From RQOF01 sp964461135 (lineage in GTDB: Bacteria > Calditrichota > Calditrichia > RBG-13-44-9), in assembly GCA_964461135.1 (NCBI GenBank), contig CAYWTB010000028.1:1-49784 (forward strand): a DNA stretch of 49,784 nucleotides, written 5' to 3'. Below the pieces are notes generated by a model. That model was not told the DNA's origin. It worked only from the letters and a program-made list of their open reading frames with translations, and ran no database searches. Below, piece after piece: positions 1 through 8,395 of this stretch. A program made the position numbers and the translations under genes. Numbering within the stretch: position 1 is the first letter of the stretch; each line of letters begins with the position of its first letter.

Positions 1-40
1 AAAGGAGATTTCTGTCTTTATGATGAAACTTTTTATAAAT

Positions 41-65
41 GCTTAATTCACAAATTCGGGCTAAA
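41..65 (-). repeat. Dispersed repeat, copy 1 (inverted relative to copy near 18.1 kb)
   Basis: Read on the minus strand, this 25-nt stretch matches positions 18127-18151 read on the plus strand at 22 of 25 positions, including the shared word ATTTGTGAATTAAGC. It lies in non-coding DNA at both places, so it is probably the edge of a dispersed REP-like element. The window starts too close to show the rest of this copy. Confidence 0.45.
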
Positions 66-131
66 GCAGGAACTGATAATAAATAGGATACGAAATCCAC
101 CAGTCAGGGAATCTCCCTAAAATACTTTTGA

Positions 132-470
132 TTAATCCATCCATGGGGCTCTCCTTTCAAAAGAAGATTGCCTGCCCGGCGGCTGCCGGGCCACGACATC
201 CCTGTCTCGCAAAGACCTTGCACTTTTTTGTCTTTCTTGCGAAGGCAGTCTGATTGCTTTGTAAGGATTTATCACACTGATTAAAAATAAACAACAATAC
301 AAATGCGAATCCTCCCCCCCATTTATCATCCGAAACACTTTTTCCGGGTCACAGAGCAAACATCTGCGCAGAAATTGTGCCTGACCCACCGCTGCTTCAA
401 AATCATTCTTCTCCATTACTTCAACAGTTGCCCCACCGGTGATTAAAATGGTGTTTCCGGAAATGCACAT
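132..470 (-). pseudogene. Short-chain dehydrogenase (DltE-like SDR) relic with internal deletion
   Basis: The open frame begins MCISGNTILITGGAT, the first beta strand and glycine-rich NAD(P)-binding turn of a classical SDR. It then passes directly into EKNDFEAAVGQAQFLRR..DPEKVFRMING, which resembles the extreme C-terminus of DltE-type SDRs. The whole catalytic middle (Asn-Ser-Tyr-Lys region, roughly 180-200 residues) is missing, and the frame runs on into about 60 residues of non-family sequence. A GAGGGAG ribosome site sits 6 nt before the second ATG (position 470), which is the better start. The join is in frame, so a short peptide could be made, but it cannot be an active dehydrogenase. 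The family call comes from remembered consensus at both ends and is moderately sure. Confidence 0.5.
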
Positions 471-556
471 GAGCATCTCCCTCTACCGCCGAGTTAACGG
501 GTTTATCCAAATCCTAACGTTGTACCATATGATCTAATCCCTGATCTGGAACCACT

Positions 557-1873
557 CTATTTTTCTTTTAAATGCCGGTCAGCCGGACCGTCAGGGGTAT
601 ACCCTTCCACTGCCACAACTTTGTTGCCTTCTTTGATAAACTTTAACCGGAAATAATCGATTTCATCAAATCCGAAATAATCTTCGCTGAGCGGGATCAT
701 CTTGAATTTTGCCCTGCCCTCGCGCTGGTAAAACAGGGAACCGTCCTCCAGGGTAATGGTTCGCGGGCCATAGGTCCCGACATAGGATTTCATGACCTCC
801 GGACTGATGGTCACCGGATTGGCCTGGGATTGATATCCAACTAACACCCAGGAATAATACCTTTTGAATTTCGGGTCCTCTTCCTTTTCACTTAACTTTT
901 TCATAGCTAACATCTGGGCGGTTTCCAGGGCTTTATCGCTGGCTATTTTTATGTCCGGTTCAACTCCAACCCCTTCCCAGTTGGTTTTAGTAATGGGATT
1001 ATAGGCCCGGGCAAAAGGCAGGCTCATCAAAAAATTATCATTCAGGATCACAAATCTATTGTTATGGGCGCCGCCGCCGGTGGTCTCGCCAATCACCGTG
1101 GCCCGTTTCATATTTTTTAAATTATAGCAAAACTCTTCTGCCGCGGAAAATGTGTTTTTGCTGGTTAACAGGTACAGGTCAACTTTATCCAGTCTTTTCC
1201 CGGGCAGGTAGGTATAGCTCCAGTACTGGGTGGTTGTGTCCTTCTTTTGGTAGTAAAAAGAGTTGAGAAGTTTGCGGGGATTATCCAGGAAATAGCTGCA
1301 CAGGAACTGGACCATTTCCGCAGCTCCGCCGCCGTTTTGTCGGAGATCTATAATAACTGCATCGGCATTGGCCAGGAAGTTCATCGCCCCGACTGCCACC
1401 GGGTAAGCATCGGGATCCTCACTGAAGCTGTTGAATTTCAGGTAGCCGATATTGCCGGGGAGAATCTTAATTTCCGCAAAGCCATAATTGGCGATCCGCT
1501 CCTGTCTCTTTTTAAACAAAATAGCCGCTTCATCCTGTTGGGCACTTTGCCGCTCAATTTTGATCCGGTCCGGGTTAAACATGATGCGCAGATGATCATC
1601 CCTGTGTATAGCCGCCAGATCTTCGGTTAGTTTGGCGGCAAATTCTCTTGGATCGGTTACCCCGTTGTATTTGCCGGCGCGGAGATTCTTTTTCAGAGCG
1701 GCGACATATTTTTTGGTGGCATCCGGGAAGATATATTCCCGTTCCAGGTTGGCACAGACCGAATCAATCACCGTTTTTTGCTCGGCCTTTTCCAGGACCG
1801 GCGGATTGCCCTGGGCGAATAACAGGGAGAAAGTTAAAAGCAGCAGAGTGAACAGATAATGACATTTTTTCAT
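557..1873 (-). CDS. S41 family (C-terminal-processing / IRBP-like) serine protease, secreted
   Basis: This 438-residue protein starts at the ATG at 1873, preceded by a GAGG ribosome site; an upstream in-frame ATG at 1906 would bury the signal peptide. Residues 1-21 (MKKCHYLFTLLLLTFSLLFA) are a signal peptide. An N-terminal helical region resembling the IRBP-type S41 N-domain (about 30-125) is followed by the S41 core, with IDLRQNGGG near 175-183 and the TFSAAEEF nucleophile motif (Ser243), then GETTGGGAH. A C-terminal beta-rich tail of about 80 residues (SYVGTYGPRTITLEDG) resembles the DUF3471-type domain often found on these proteins. It is probably periplasmic or outer-membrane anchored and cleaves peptides. 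No PDZ domain is seen. It stands alone; the substrate is unknown. Confidence 0.85.
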   Translation of the reverse strand: MKKCHYLFTLLLLTFSLLFAQGNPPVLEKAEQKTVIDSVCANLEREYIFPDATKKYVAALKKNLRAGKYNGVTDPREFAAKLTEDLAAIHRDDHLRIMFNPDRIKIERQSAQQDEAAILFKKRQERIANYGFAEIKILPGNIGYLKFNSFSEDPDAYPVAVGAMNFLANADAVIIDLRQNGGGAAEMVQFLCSYFLDNPRKLLNSFYYQKKDTTTQYWSYTYLPGKRLDKVDLYLLTSKNTFSAAEEFCYNLKNMKRATVIGETTGGGAHNNRFVILNDNFLMSLPFARAYNPITKTNWEGVGVEPDIKIASDKALETAQMLAMKKLSEKEEDPKFKRYYSWVLVGYQSQANPVTISPEVMKSYVGTYGPRTITLEDGSLFYQREGRAKFKMIPLSEDYFGFDEIDYFRLKFIKEGNKVVAVEGYTPDGPADRHLKEK

Positions 1874-1982
1874 TGTATTTATCCTCTTTTTGGGGACTTC
1901 TAACATATACGGGAGAGGACAGGAAGGTTACATAAAAAATGCCTGTATATGGGCAGGGTAAACCCCGGCAAGATTCTCCTAC

Positions 1983-2006
1983 CAGCCGTTTCCGTAAAAA
2001 CGGCTG
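1983..2006. repeat. 9-bp perfect hairpin
   Basis: CAGCCGTTT and AAACGGCTG form a perfect 9-bp stem around a 6-nt loop. It lies between the S41 protease and the hypothetical gene at 2079. Read downstream of that gene on the minus strand it has no T-run after it, so it is only a weak terminator candidate. Confidence 0.4.
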
Positions 2007-2078
2007 CCGGCACTTAACAGAGGTCTGGATCGTCACCCGCAGGGTGAGGTCTACTACAGCCGCTTGTTATACCGGGAA

Positions 2079-2714
2079 CTACCACTTCGGACCCCGCGAC
2101 TTCATTATCATGTTGCCGGACTCCACCCACTCCTGATATGGCCTTTTTTCCCAATATTCGTCCGGTCCGAGCTTTCCCTTCAGTTCGAGAATCTTGCTCT
2201 CACAGGTTTTTTCTTCACCATTGTCCTGAACTCTCCTTATTTCAAGGTCGCCTATGAGAGCCATCGGATGAATGGTTCCTTTAAAAATAAAGATGTCTTT
2301 AGTGGGCACCCATTTCTTTTCCTTCTCAGAGTAAACACTTCCGGTGGTAAGTTTTGCCCGAAATGAAATTTTTCCCGTTTTCTCATCATATTCAATGTCA
2401 TCCAGCTTACCGGTAGGAGGATCTGCGGGGGGACCAACATATTCATAGAGGAAACCGGTAAGTTTTCCATTATGCCTCCACATTTCGACCTCAGTTCCTG
2501 AAGCATGTGGATCCTCACTTTTTGATACTTCAACGTTTGACCATTTTCCAAAACCGCTCAAATCATCTTTTGATTGACTCATGCTGTCAGAAGGATAAAC
2601 AGAGCCAGACACCTGGGTGCATTGATTTATTATTCCCGTTTCGGACGAATAACCAGTGACTATACGGGTGATGGTAAAACCAAAAAACAGACAGATAAGA
2701 AAACATTTTTTCAT
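2079..2714 (-). CDS. Hypothetical secreted protein
   Basis: A 211-residue protein. The ATG at 2714 is preferred over the one at 2747 because AAGGA lies 5 nt upstream and it starts a clear signal peptide (MKKCFLICLFFGFTI). The mature part is hydrophilic and rich in Lys, Glu, Trp and Gly, with no membrane segment. Central text such as GKLTGFLYEYVGPPADPPTGKL and KISFRAKLTTG suggests short beta strands, as in small lipocalin-like or beta-sandwich secreted proteins, but I recognise no family. Two cysteines, one near the N-terminus of the mature chain and one near the C-terminal third, could form a disulfide. There is no evident operon partner; the protease gene lies 200 bp downstream in the same direction. 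Confidence 0.65.
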   Translation of the reverse strand: MKKCFLICLFFGFTITRIVTGYSSETGIINQCTQVSGSVYPSDSMSQSKDDLSGFGKWSNVEVSKSEDPHASGTEVEMWRHNGKLTGFLYEYVGPPADPPTGKLDDIEYDEKTGKISFRAKLTTGSVYSEKEKKWVPTKDIFIFKGTIHPMALIGDLEIRRVQDNGEEKTCESKILELKGKLGPDEYWEKRPYQEWVESGNMIMKSRGPKW

Positions 2715-3070
2715 TAAGGTCCTTTCAATACCTATATGGCCTGACATTAAGATTAATTAACCTTTACTGTCTGAATCCGGGTAGTCTGGAAATATCCAGG
2801 CATGCCTCAAAGTTTCCAGTCCTGTCCTCATACACCGTGTCCAAACCGTTACCGGCCGGAAGCCGGCCTCACATAATCGCCGTTATCAACACCCTAATGG
2901 TGAAGAGTTTGAGGGAGTCTCCCGACTGTATGTGCATTATCGGTTTCAGGTTCTCGTTAATTAGAAATTTCAGAGTCAGTTTTACATCCCCCTTTTCCCC
3001 TCCATCTGTCTGCCTGCCTGCATCCCGCATGATATCGGACGAACGGTCAGAATGGCCGGGCAGGGTGATG
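2715..3070. other. Intergenic stretch with a short uncertain open frame
   Basis: Between the hypothetical gene and the transposase. On the minus strand an open frame of 53 codons runs from an ATG at 3030 to a TGA at 2869. The frame is open a little further upstream without a start. Its text (GEKGDVKLTLKFLINENLKP) looks protein-like, but I recognise no family and see no ribosome site. A GCCGG/CCGGC hairpin lies near 2856-2868. I call no gene here. Confidence 0.35.
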
Positions 3071-3637
3071 TCATTGGCCTACGCAGTTTCGTCCCTTTTC
3101 AGACCATTGTACGGGATTATTTTCAATATATTGACATATTTTATTATATGATTTTTTATTGCGGATAATATGAACATAATAATTGCGTTGCCAGGCGGGT
3201 ACGCCCGGGGGTTGGCGTAATACGTTTATTTGTTTGGTTACCGTGGATTTAAATGAACGTATTATGGTTGGAATGGTGTTTGACGTCGGTTTGCCGAATT
3301 GTTCACGAATTGGGGCACGATGCATAGGGGCACGATGCATCGTGCCCCTATGATGGGTATTATCATTATCAATAATATGAATAATCCCATGGATATGATC
3401 CGGCATTACCACAAATGCATCCAATTCGATATTGGGTCGTATTTCGGCGGTTTTCAACCATTCATTGTGCACCAGGTTACCCCATTTATTCAATCCCATT
3501 TTTCCATTTTTAATTTCTCCAAACAACCGTTCCCGCTTATAGGTACAAATGGTAATAAAATATAATCCTGACTGGCTGTAATCGTATCCTTTTATTCGAA
3601 TGGAATGCCTATGGTGAATGTCGGGATTATAAACCAT
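3071..3637 (-). CDS. REP-associated tyrosine transposase (RAYT, Y1_Tnp / IS200-like HUH enzyme)
   Basis: A 188-residue single-strand DNA transposase of the RAYT branch of the HUH family. The N-terminal strand GYDYSQSGLYFITICTYKRE is typical. The metal-binding HUH motif is D80-His81-Ile-His83, and the catalytic tyrosine lies in RNYYVHIIRN (Tyr153/154). The C-terminal YIENNPVQW is also a family signature. RAYTs nick and move hairpin (REP) DNA. Unusually, residues about 95-110 (HHRGTMHRAPMHRAPI) are encoded by a direct repeat and a perfect palindrome, see the repeat entry. No IS ends or target duplications were found, so it may be a domesticated single gene. The length fits the family and the frame is intact. 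Confidence 0.85.
   Translation of the reverse strand: MVYNPDIHHRHSIRIKGYDYSQSGLYFITICTYKRERLFGEIKNGKMGLNKWGNLVHNEWLKTAEIRPNIELDAFVVMPDHIHGIIHIIDNDNTHHRGTMHRAPMHRAPIREQFGKPTSNTIPTIIRSFKSTVTKQINVLRQPPGVPAWQRNYYVHIIRNKKSYNKICQYIENNPVQWSEKGRNCVGQ
3312..3352. repeat. Direct repeat plus 30-bp perfect palindrome inside the RAYT gene
   Basis: GGGGCACGATGCAT occurs at 3312-3325 and again at 3327-3340. The second copy runs into CGTGCCCC, so positions 3323-3352 form a perfect 30-bp palindrome centred on ATGCAT. On the minus strand it encodes the repeated peptide MHRAP within the transposase, between its HUH and tyrosine motifs. No other copy was seen in the window. Confidence 0.85.
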
Positions 3638-3655
3638 TGTTAGTTTCTTATACCC

Positions 3656-4915
3656 TCAATTTTTAAGCGCCTTTTTTAGCAACGGATTCAGCTTGTATCG
3701 AATCCTGGAAGGGACAGCCGAATTAACAGTAATTTTCTCACATTCATTGAAGCGGGCCAGCGCCCCAACTTTTTGCGCCAGATCCGGTAAAAAATCCCAT
3801 CCTGCAGTTAAGGGCTCCTGAAAAACCATGTTCTGTATCAACAAGGTCCGGTTTATCCGGTCTGCCTTGGGATCCAGCCTGCCAATAAAATTCTCCCCCC
3901 ACAAAATGGGAAGATTAAAATAACCATATCGCCGTTTGGATACCGGCAGATAACATTCCAGGGCATAGTCGAATCCGAAGAGGCGTTTTATCCGGTCGCG
4001 CTGTATGATAAGGTTATCGAAAGGGGAGAGCAGAAAAAGCTGCGCCGGCTGGTCCCGGAATTTTTCCGTGCTGTTCAGTATCCCGGGTAAAGTATAATGT
4101 GGCATATTCTTATTCCCCTCCACCTGCACCTCCATCACTTCTCCCTCTTCCGTCAGATTCTGCACGGTTTGGGCAAGCATTTCCCGCTTAACCATCTGCA
4201 GATCCGAATCCCGGGAGGATTCCGGCTGCAGAAATTTCAGGATGGTTTTATGACCGGCAATGCCTAGTGCCTGCAGGGCGCGTCGCACCAGAAATCTTCC
4301 CAATTCCTCCTGGCCCGGCTGGGTAGTATCCACACCGGGAGGAAGAACCCGCTCGGTGAGATCATAAATCTTTTGAAAATTTTCCCGCCGGCTGATCATT
4401 AGCTCTCCCCGCCAGAAAAGCAGTTCCAGGGCCATTTTGGCCGGCTTCCAGTCCCACCAAGTGCCACCCCTTCTCCCCGGGGGAGGCTCAAAATCCTGTG
4501 AGCTCCGGGCACCCTCTTTCCGGACACGCTCCAGAACCGGTTCCAGAAGATTTCCGCATTTATTTAACTGCTGTTTTATCCAGGAATTGGCGGGATTCCG
4601 GAAATTTTGCATTTTTGGCAGATAAAATCGGTAGTCGAATAACGGCAGGTAGGACATGGCGTGCCCCCAGTATTCGAATATCCGGCGATCTGCTGCCTGA
4701 AGTTCATGCAGCATCTCTTCACTGTAATCCGGATGGCGGCTCCACAGGGTATGATGATGTGAACGCTTGATGACCGATATGGTGTCTATCTGGATATAAC
4801 CCAGTCTCTGAATTGTCCGGAAAACACCATCTTTTCCCCCCGGCAGTGGCGGGCTGCCATCAAGCAGTTGGGCATTCAGACTTATTCGGCGTGCCAGGCT
4901 GGATGATATTTCCAT
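3656..4915 (-). CDS. ycaQ: YcaQ/AlkX-type winged-helix DNA glycosylase (HTH_42 family)
   Basis: A 419-residue member of the HTH_42 (former DUF1006) family. Characterised relatives are DNA glycosylases that unhook interstrand crosslinks and remove bulky alkylated bases (E. coli YcaQ/AlkX, Streptomyces AlkZ). The N-terminal text QRLGYIQIDTISVIKRSHHHTLWSR matches the family. Gln42-Ile43-Asp44 corresponds to the catalytic Q-x-D motif of the AlkX subgroup, rather than the Q-x-Q of AlkZ. Further on, WDWKPAKMALELLFWRGELM and LLSPFDNLIIQRDR are family blocks of the winged-helix and C-terminal domains. It acts on chromosomal DNA in the cytoplasm. It stands alone; the start lacks a strong ribosome site. 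The frame and length are normal. Confidence 0.85.
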   Translation of the reverse strand: MEISSSLARRISLNAQLLDGSPPLPGGKDGVFRTIQRLGYIQIDTISVIKRSHHHTLWSRHPDYSEEMLHELQAADRRIFEYWGHAMSYLPLFDYRFYLPKMQNFRNPANSWIKQQLNKCGNLLEPVLERVRKEGARSSQDFEPPPGRRGGTWWDWKPAKMALELLFWRGELMISRRENFQKIYDLTERVLPPGVDTTQPGQEELGRFLVRRALQALGIAGHKTILKFLQPESSRDSDLQMVKREMLAQTVQNLTEEGEVMEVQVEGNKNMPHYTLPGILNSTEKFRDQPAQLFLLSPFDNLIIQRDRIKRLFGFDYALECYLPVSKRRYGYFNLPILWGENFIGRLDPKADRINRTLLIQNMVFQEPLTAGWDFLPDLAQKVGALARFNECEKITVNSAVPSRIRYKLNPLLKKALKN

Positions 4916-4950
4916 TTTTCAGGGACTTTCAGCAATGTTTCGGTCAGGTT

Positions 4951-7113
4951 TTAATCAGGATTCAAAGCCGTTTTAACCCGTTCCGGGGTCAGAGGCAGCT
5001 GGAATACCCTGGCGCCACAGGCGTCATATATGGCATTGGCTATTACCGCACCCATTATAATAATAGCGGGCTCCCCTCCGCCCTGCGGATCAGAATTTAT
5101 GTTATCCATGATAACCGTTTCTATCTGCGGGAGCCAGGAGAACCTTGGAATTTGGTAGGTACCAAAATTTAGATCGAGAATTTCTCCGCCTCTGAAATGA
5201 ATATCTTCCGCCAGGGCATAACCGAGCCCCATGGTAATGCAACCTTCCATCTGAATAGCGGCTCCTTCCGGATTAATGGCCAGGCCCATATCCTGAGCGC
5301 ACACCACCCTCTTAACCGTAACATCCCCGGTTGTTTTATCCACTTCAACTTCTGCCATGCTGGCCACCAGGGTTCCCGCATCGGTTCCACAGGCCACACC
5401 ATAGCCCCGGCCGCTGGGTGCCTTGGCAGCTTTCCATCCGAATTTCCCGGCAGCAGCCTGCAATACCCCGCGCATCTGTTTATCCGTCAGATTTTGCATA
5501 CGAAATTCCACCGGATCCATTCCGGCTTTTGCAGCCAGAATGTCGATGTGGGATTCCCGGGCGAAGGTGTTGGTATTATTGGCGGGTGCCCGCCAGGCGC
5601 CGGTTGCGAAGGGATGAGCTCCCGGAGTACCGCCCCATCCCGAGCCATGAGACATGGTAAGATGATTGGGAATATTGTAAAATTGCTGCGACCCCCTTTC
5701 ACCGGCAAAAAATACATGATAATCCCAAAAACTGATATCACCCGTTTTGGTAATTCCCGCCTCTATTTTTACAACTGCTGCAGGACGAAAGGAATCGTAG
5801 AAAAATTCCTCCTCCCTGCTCCAGCCAACCTGCACCGGCTTCCCGCTCAATTTTGCCAGCCGGGCGGCTTCTACAATCTGAAGGTTCCTGGTTTTGCCCC
5901 CAAATCCGCCACCCACAAAGGGGGAAATGACCCGTACATTTTCGGCCGGGATTCCCAGGGCTTCAGCTACTTCATCTTTGGCACGGAAGGGAGTCTGGGA
6001 GGAGGGCCAGACAGTTACCTTCTCCCCCTCCATATGTACAACCGCGGTATGCGGTTCAATGGGGGCATGCGCTTTATAGCCATCAAAGTACGATTCCTCC
6101 ACCGTAACCGCCGCCTCTTTTTCACCTGCCTGAAGATTGCCTCCTTCTGCAACGGTTTCGCCTTCCGGGGCAACTTTGAGTAAATGGGCAAAGATGTTCT
6201 TATCGGTGAGATTTGAGGGGGGGGTGTTGTACTTTACTTTGATTTTTGCCAGAGCATCCGCTGCCACGTCCGGGTATTTATGTAAAACAGCAATAAGATC
6301 GCCATCCCTGATGACCCGGGCACCATCAACCTGCTCTGCCCCGCTCACATCAGCCTCAACCAGTTTGGAATCGTGTGAGGGAGGCCGTAAAATTTTTGCA
6401 TACAACATTCCCGGAAGCTGAATATCCCCGGCATATTTGGCTTTACCGGTCACTTTTTCATGAGCATCCCGGCGTAAAACCGGTTTATTAATAATTTTAA
6501 ATTCCGAAGGATTTTTTACCATAACCGTCCCGGAAAGATGCCGCCCAATTTTTTTTCCCTTGCTGAGTTGAGCATATGAAACCCTCTTTTTGTTATCAAT
6601 TTTATCAATAACAAATCCATTTTCGGTTATTAAATTTTCCGGTGGGGTTTTGAGTTGCTCGGAGGCAAGCACTAACAACACTTTGCGACCTTCTGCGGCA
6701 GCCGCCCGCAAGGGCGGTCCGAAGAAACGGGTGGTGCGGGAGCCGAAAGTTCCCATATCCCATGGACACAAATCGGTATCACCCATCACCATATCCACGG
6801 CATCCAGGGTAACATCCAGTTCATCGGCCAGCATCTGTGCCAGAGAGGTGATTATACCCTGGCCCATTTCAATTTTACCGGTAAAGCATGCCACCCGTCC
6901 GTCTTCTCCGATCCGCAGGAAAGCATTGAAGTCGCTGGGCAGATCGTGCCGGGATCTTCTTCTCTGCACCTCCTGCGAAAACAAGGAGACATCCCTGACA
7001 GTAAAAAATATGAAGATTCCACCACCGGCTACTCTGAGAAATTCCCGCCGGTTCAGCTGAAATTCCGGTAAATCGTCGCTGAAATCGAGTTCCAGATAGT
7101 GATCTTTTTTCAT
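4951..7113 (-). CDS. Molybdopterin-binding large subunit of a xanthine dehydrogenase-family hydroxylase (IorB type)
   Basis: This 720-residue large subunit belongs to the xanthine oxidase / aldehyde oxidase family and most resembles isoquinoline 1-oxidoreductase beta subunits. The N-terminus carries a twin-arginine-like signal (NRREFLRVAGG, Arg22-Arg23) followed by a hydrophobic stretch, pointing to periplasmic export of the folded complex. The core has RRDAHEKVTGKAKYAGDI, the molybdopterin-binding GGGFGGK loop and the C-terminal GGGEPA, whose Glu is the usual catalytic base. It would hydroxylate an aldehyde or N-heterocycle. A GGAGG site lies about 8 nt before the ATG. The gene begins 1 nt after the 2Fe-2S subunit and is surely cotranscribed with it. 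No FAD subunit or cytochrome partner is adjacent, as expected for the IorAB layout. The substrate cannot be told. Confidence 0.9.
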   Translation of the reverse strand: MKKDHYLELDFSDDLPEFQLNRREFLRVAGGGIFIFFTVRDVSLFSQEVQRRRSRHDLPSDFNAFLRIGEDGRVACFTGKIEMGQGIITSLAQMLADELDVTLDAVDMVMGDTDLCPWDMGTFGSRTTRFFGPPLRAAAAEGRKVLLVLASEQLKTPPENLITENGFVIDKIDNKKRVSYAQLSKGKKIGRHLSGTVMVKNPSEFKIINKPVLRRDAHEKVTGKAKYAGDIQLPGMLYAKILRPPSHDSKLVEADVSGAEQVDGARVIRDGDLIAVLHKYPDVAADALAKIKVKYNTPPSNLTDKNIFAHLLKVAPEGETVAEGGNLQAGEKEAAVTVEESYFDGYKAHAPIEPHTAVVHMEGEKVTVWPSSQTPFRAKDEVAEALGIPAENVRVISPFVGGGFGGKTRNLQIVEAARLAKLSGKPVQVGWSREEEFFYDSFRPAAVVKIEAGITKTGDISFWDYHVFFAGERGSQQFYNIPNHLTMSHGSGWGGTPGAHPFATGAWRAPANNTNTFARESHIDILAAKAGMDPVEFRMQNLTDKQMRGVLQAAAGKFGWKAAKAPSGRGYGVACGTDAGTLVASMAEVEVDKTTGDVTVKRVVCAQDMGLAINPEGAAIQMEGCITMGLGYALAEDIHFRGGEILDLNFGTYQIPRFSWLPQIETVIMDNINSDPQGGGEPAIIIMGAVIANAIYDACGARVFQLPLTPERVKTALNPD

Positions 7114-7114
7114 T

Positions 7115-7591
7115 CTAATACCCTCCCTTCATTTCATCTGCGGCGGCCTGTACAGCCTTAACGATGCGGTTATGCGCTCCGCAGCGGCACAGGTTGTTGT
7201 TCATTCCACTGATGATATCCGGGGTTGAAGGGTGAGGATTTTTATTCAGCAGCGCATAGGCTGTTAAAATGATACCCGGGGTACAATAGCCGCATTGCAG
7301 CGCATCATGTTCCATAAATGCTTTCTGCAGAGGGTGCAGATTACCGTTTTGTGCCAGTCCCTCAATAGTCATAACCTCCTTGCCCTGAACGTCTTTTACC
7401 GTCAACTGGCAGGAACGCATTGCTTCGTTGTTGACCAGGACCGTGCAGGCACCACAATAACTCTCTCCACACCCGAATTTTGTTCCCGTTAATCCCAGAT
7501 CGGTACGCAATACCCATAACAGTATCCGACTACTATCTACGCTTATGGTGGTGGGATTGCCGTTAAGCCTGAATTTAACTTTTTCAATCAT
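7115..7591 (-). CDS. 2Fe-2S subunit of the molybdenum hydroxylase (IorA type)
   Basis: A 158-residue iron-sulfur subunit carrying both clusters of the family: a plant-ferredoxin-type cluster (CGESYCGACTVLVN with a fourth Cys in MRSCQL) and the helical-bundle cluster (QCGYCTPG and NNLCRCGAHNRI). It passes electrons from the molybdenum centre of the neighbouring large subunit to an outside acceptor. An AAGGAG ribosome site sits at the right distance before the ATG at 7591. It is the first gene of the two-gene operon and has no signal peptide of its own, so it probably hitch-hikes through the Tat pathway with IorB. The long non-coding stretch upstream should hold the promoter, but I could not place one. 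Confidence 0.92.
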   Translation of the reverse strand: MIEKVKFRLNGNPTTISVDSSRILLWVLRTDLGLTGTKFGCGESYCGACTVLVNNEAMRSCQLTVKDVQGKEVMTIEGLAQNGNLHPLQKAFMEHDALQCGYCTPGIILTAYALLNKNPHPSTPDIISGMNNNLCRCGAHNRIVKAVQAAADEMKGGY

Positions 7592-8188
7592 GTGATCTCC
7601 TTTTCTTGCTGATTAAAAGGATCCCTGCATAAAAGTGATTAGAAATTTATAATATCAATATACTCTTAAGGTAACACATATAAACTTAAAATTCCATCAT
7701 CATAAATCCCCGTTATTTTATTTTTAAAAATTCTTTAAGTTGTAAAATTTCAAGGGTTTATATATTTTAAAATAGTATTGATCATTTAAACGAATACATT
7801 ATAAATAATTATCCGGACTATAAGTGGGTATAGAATAATAGTCTTAATTACCAAACAGGTAAAACGCATCATATAAAGTTAACTATTACTCTATTGGCGA
7901 CTTTATTACTATTTAGCCCTACAAATCCATTTGTTAATCTGTTATATGATTATTTTCTAAACTCATCTTGAGGTGTAGATCTTTTATTGCTCTAAAGCTT
8001 GTTGGGTTATAATGATTCTTATCATGTCACGGAGTGTTGTATCTCCACAGGTGTGTTATATTGGTAGTAATCATAAGATTTACCGACCTCCCCCAAATCC
8101 CCTGTCTCGCTTTCGCTCACCAGGCAGGCCCTCCTTAGTAAGCAAAACTGTCTGGTAAAAAAAAGATATTGTATTTAAGAGAGACCTT

Positions 8189-8352
8189 CAGAAAAACTCT
8201 GCAGAAATTCCGGTGCACCGAGCGTAAAAATTCTTTCTGCCTGAACCCGCACTCAATAAAGGCAAAAAAGCGTTATTGAAAGTTGACTATTGAGTGCGGG
8301 TGAGTTTAAGAATTTTAGGGAGGCGCACCGTTGAATTTCCAGATTTTTTCTG
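8189..8352. repeat. Large imperfect inverted repeat (MITE-like or structured RNA element)
   Basis: Two arms of about 65-70 nt pair in register. Outer arms: CAGAAAAACTCTGCAGAAATT at 8189 on the left against GAATTTCCAGATTTTTTCTG ending at 8352. Middle: CGGTGCACC..TAAAAATTCTT against AAGAATTTTA..GCGCACCG. Inner: a perfect 14-bp stem, ACCCGCACTCAATA (8245-8258) with TATTGAGTGCGGGT (8288-8301). No open frame lies inside. The size and symmetry fit a miniature inverted-repeat element, or a long hairpin RNA. Confidence 0.6.
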
Positions 8353-8369
8353 ACAGTCTTGATTTTTTG

Positions 8370-8395
8370 GTTCTTTTGCATCAAGGCAAAAGAAC
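8370..8395. repeat. Perfect 10-bp hairpin next to the large inverted repeat
   Basis: GTTCTTTTGC and GCAAAAGAAC are perfectly complementary around the loop ATCAAG. It is preceded by GATTTTTTG and followed by an A-rich run. The wording resembles intergenic motifs common in Bacteroidota-type genomes (from memory). It may be a bidirectional terminator-like hairpin or the edge of the adjacent element. Confidence 0.45.

Noticed and set aside
1247..1859. Plus-strand open frames of 67-127 codons across the S41 protease gene
   Set aside because: They lie antisense to a clear protease gene with signal peptide and active-site motifs, and have no ribosome sites or family features.
5197..6183. 328-codon plus-strand open frame inside the IorB-type gene
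   Set aside because: It is the antisense shadow of a GC-rich conserved coding region; its translation is rich in Pro, Gly, His and Arg and shows no family pattern.
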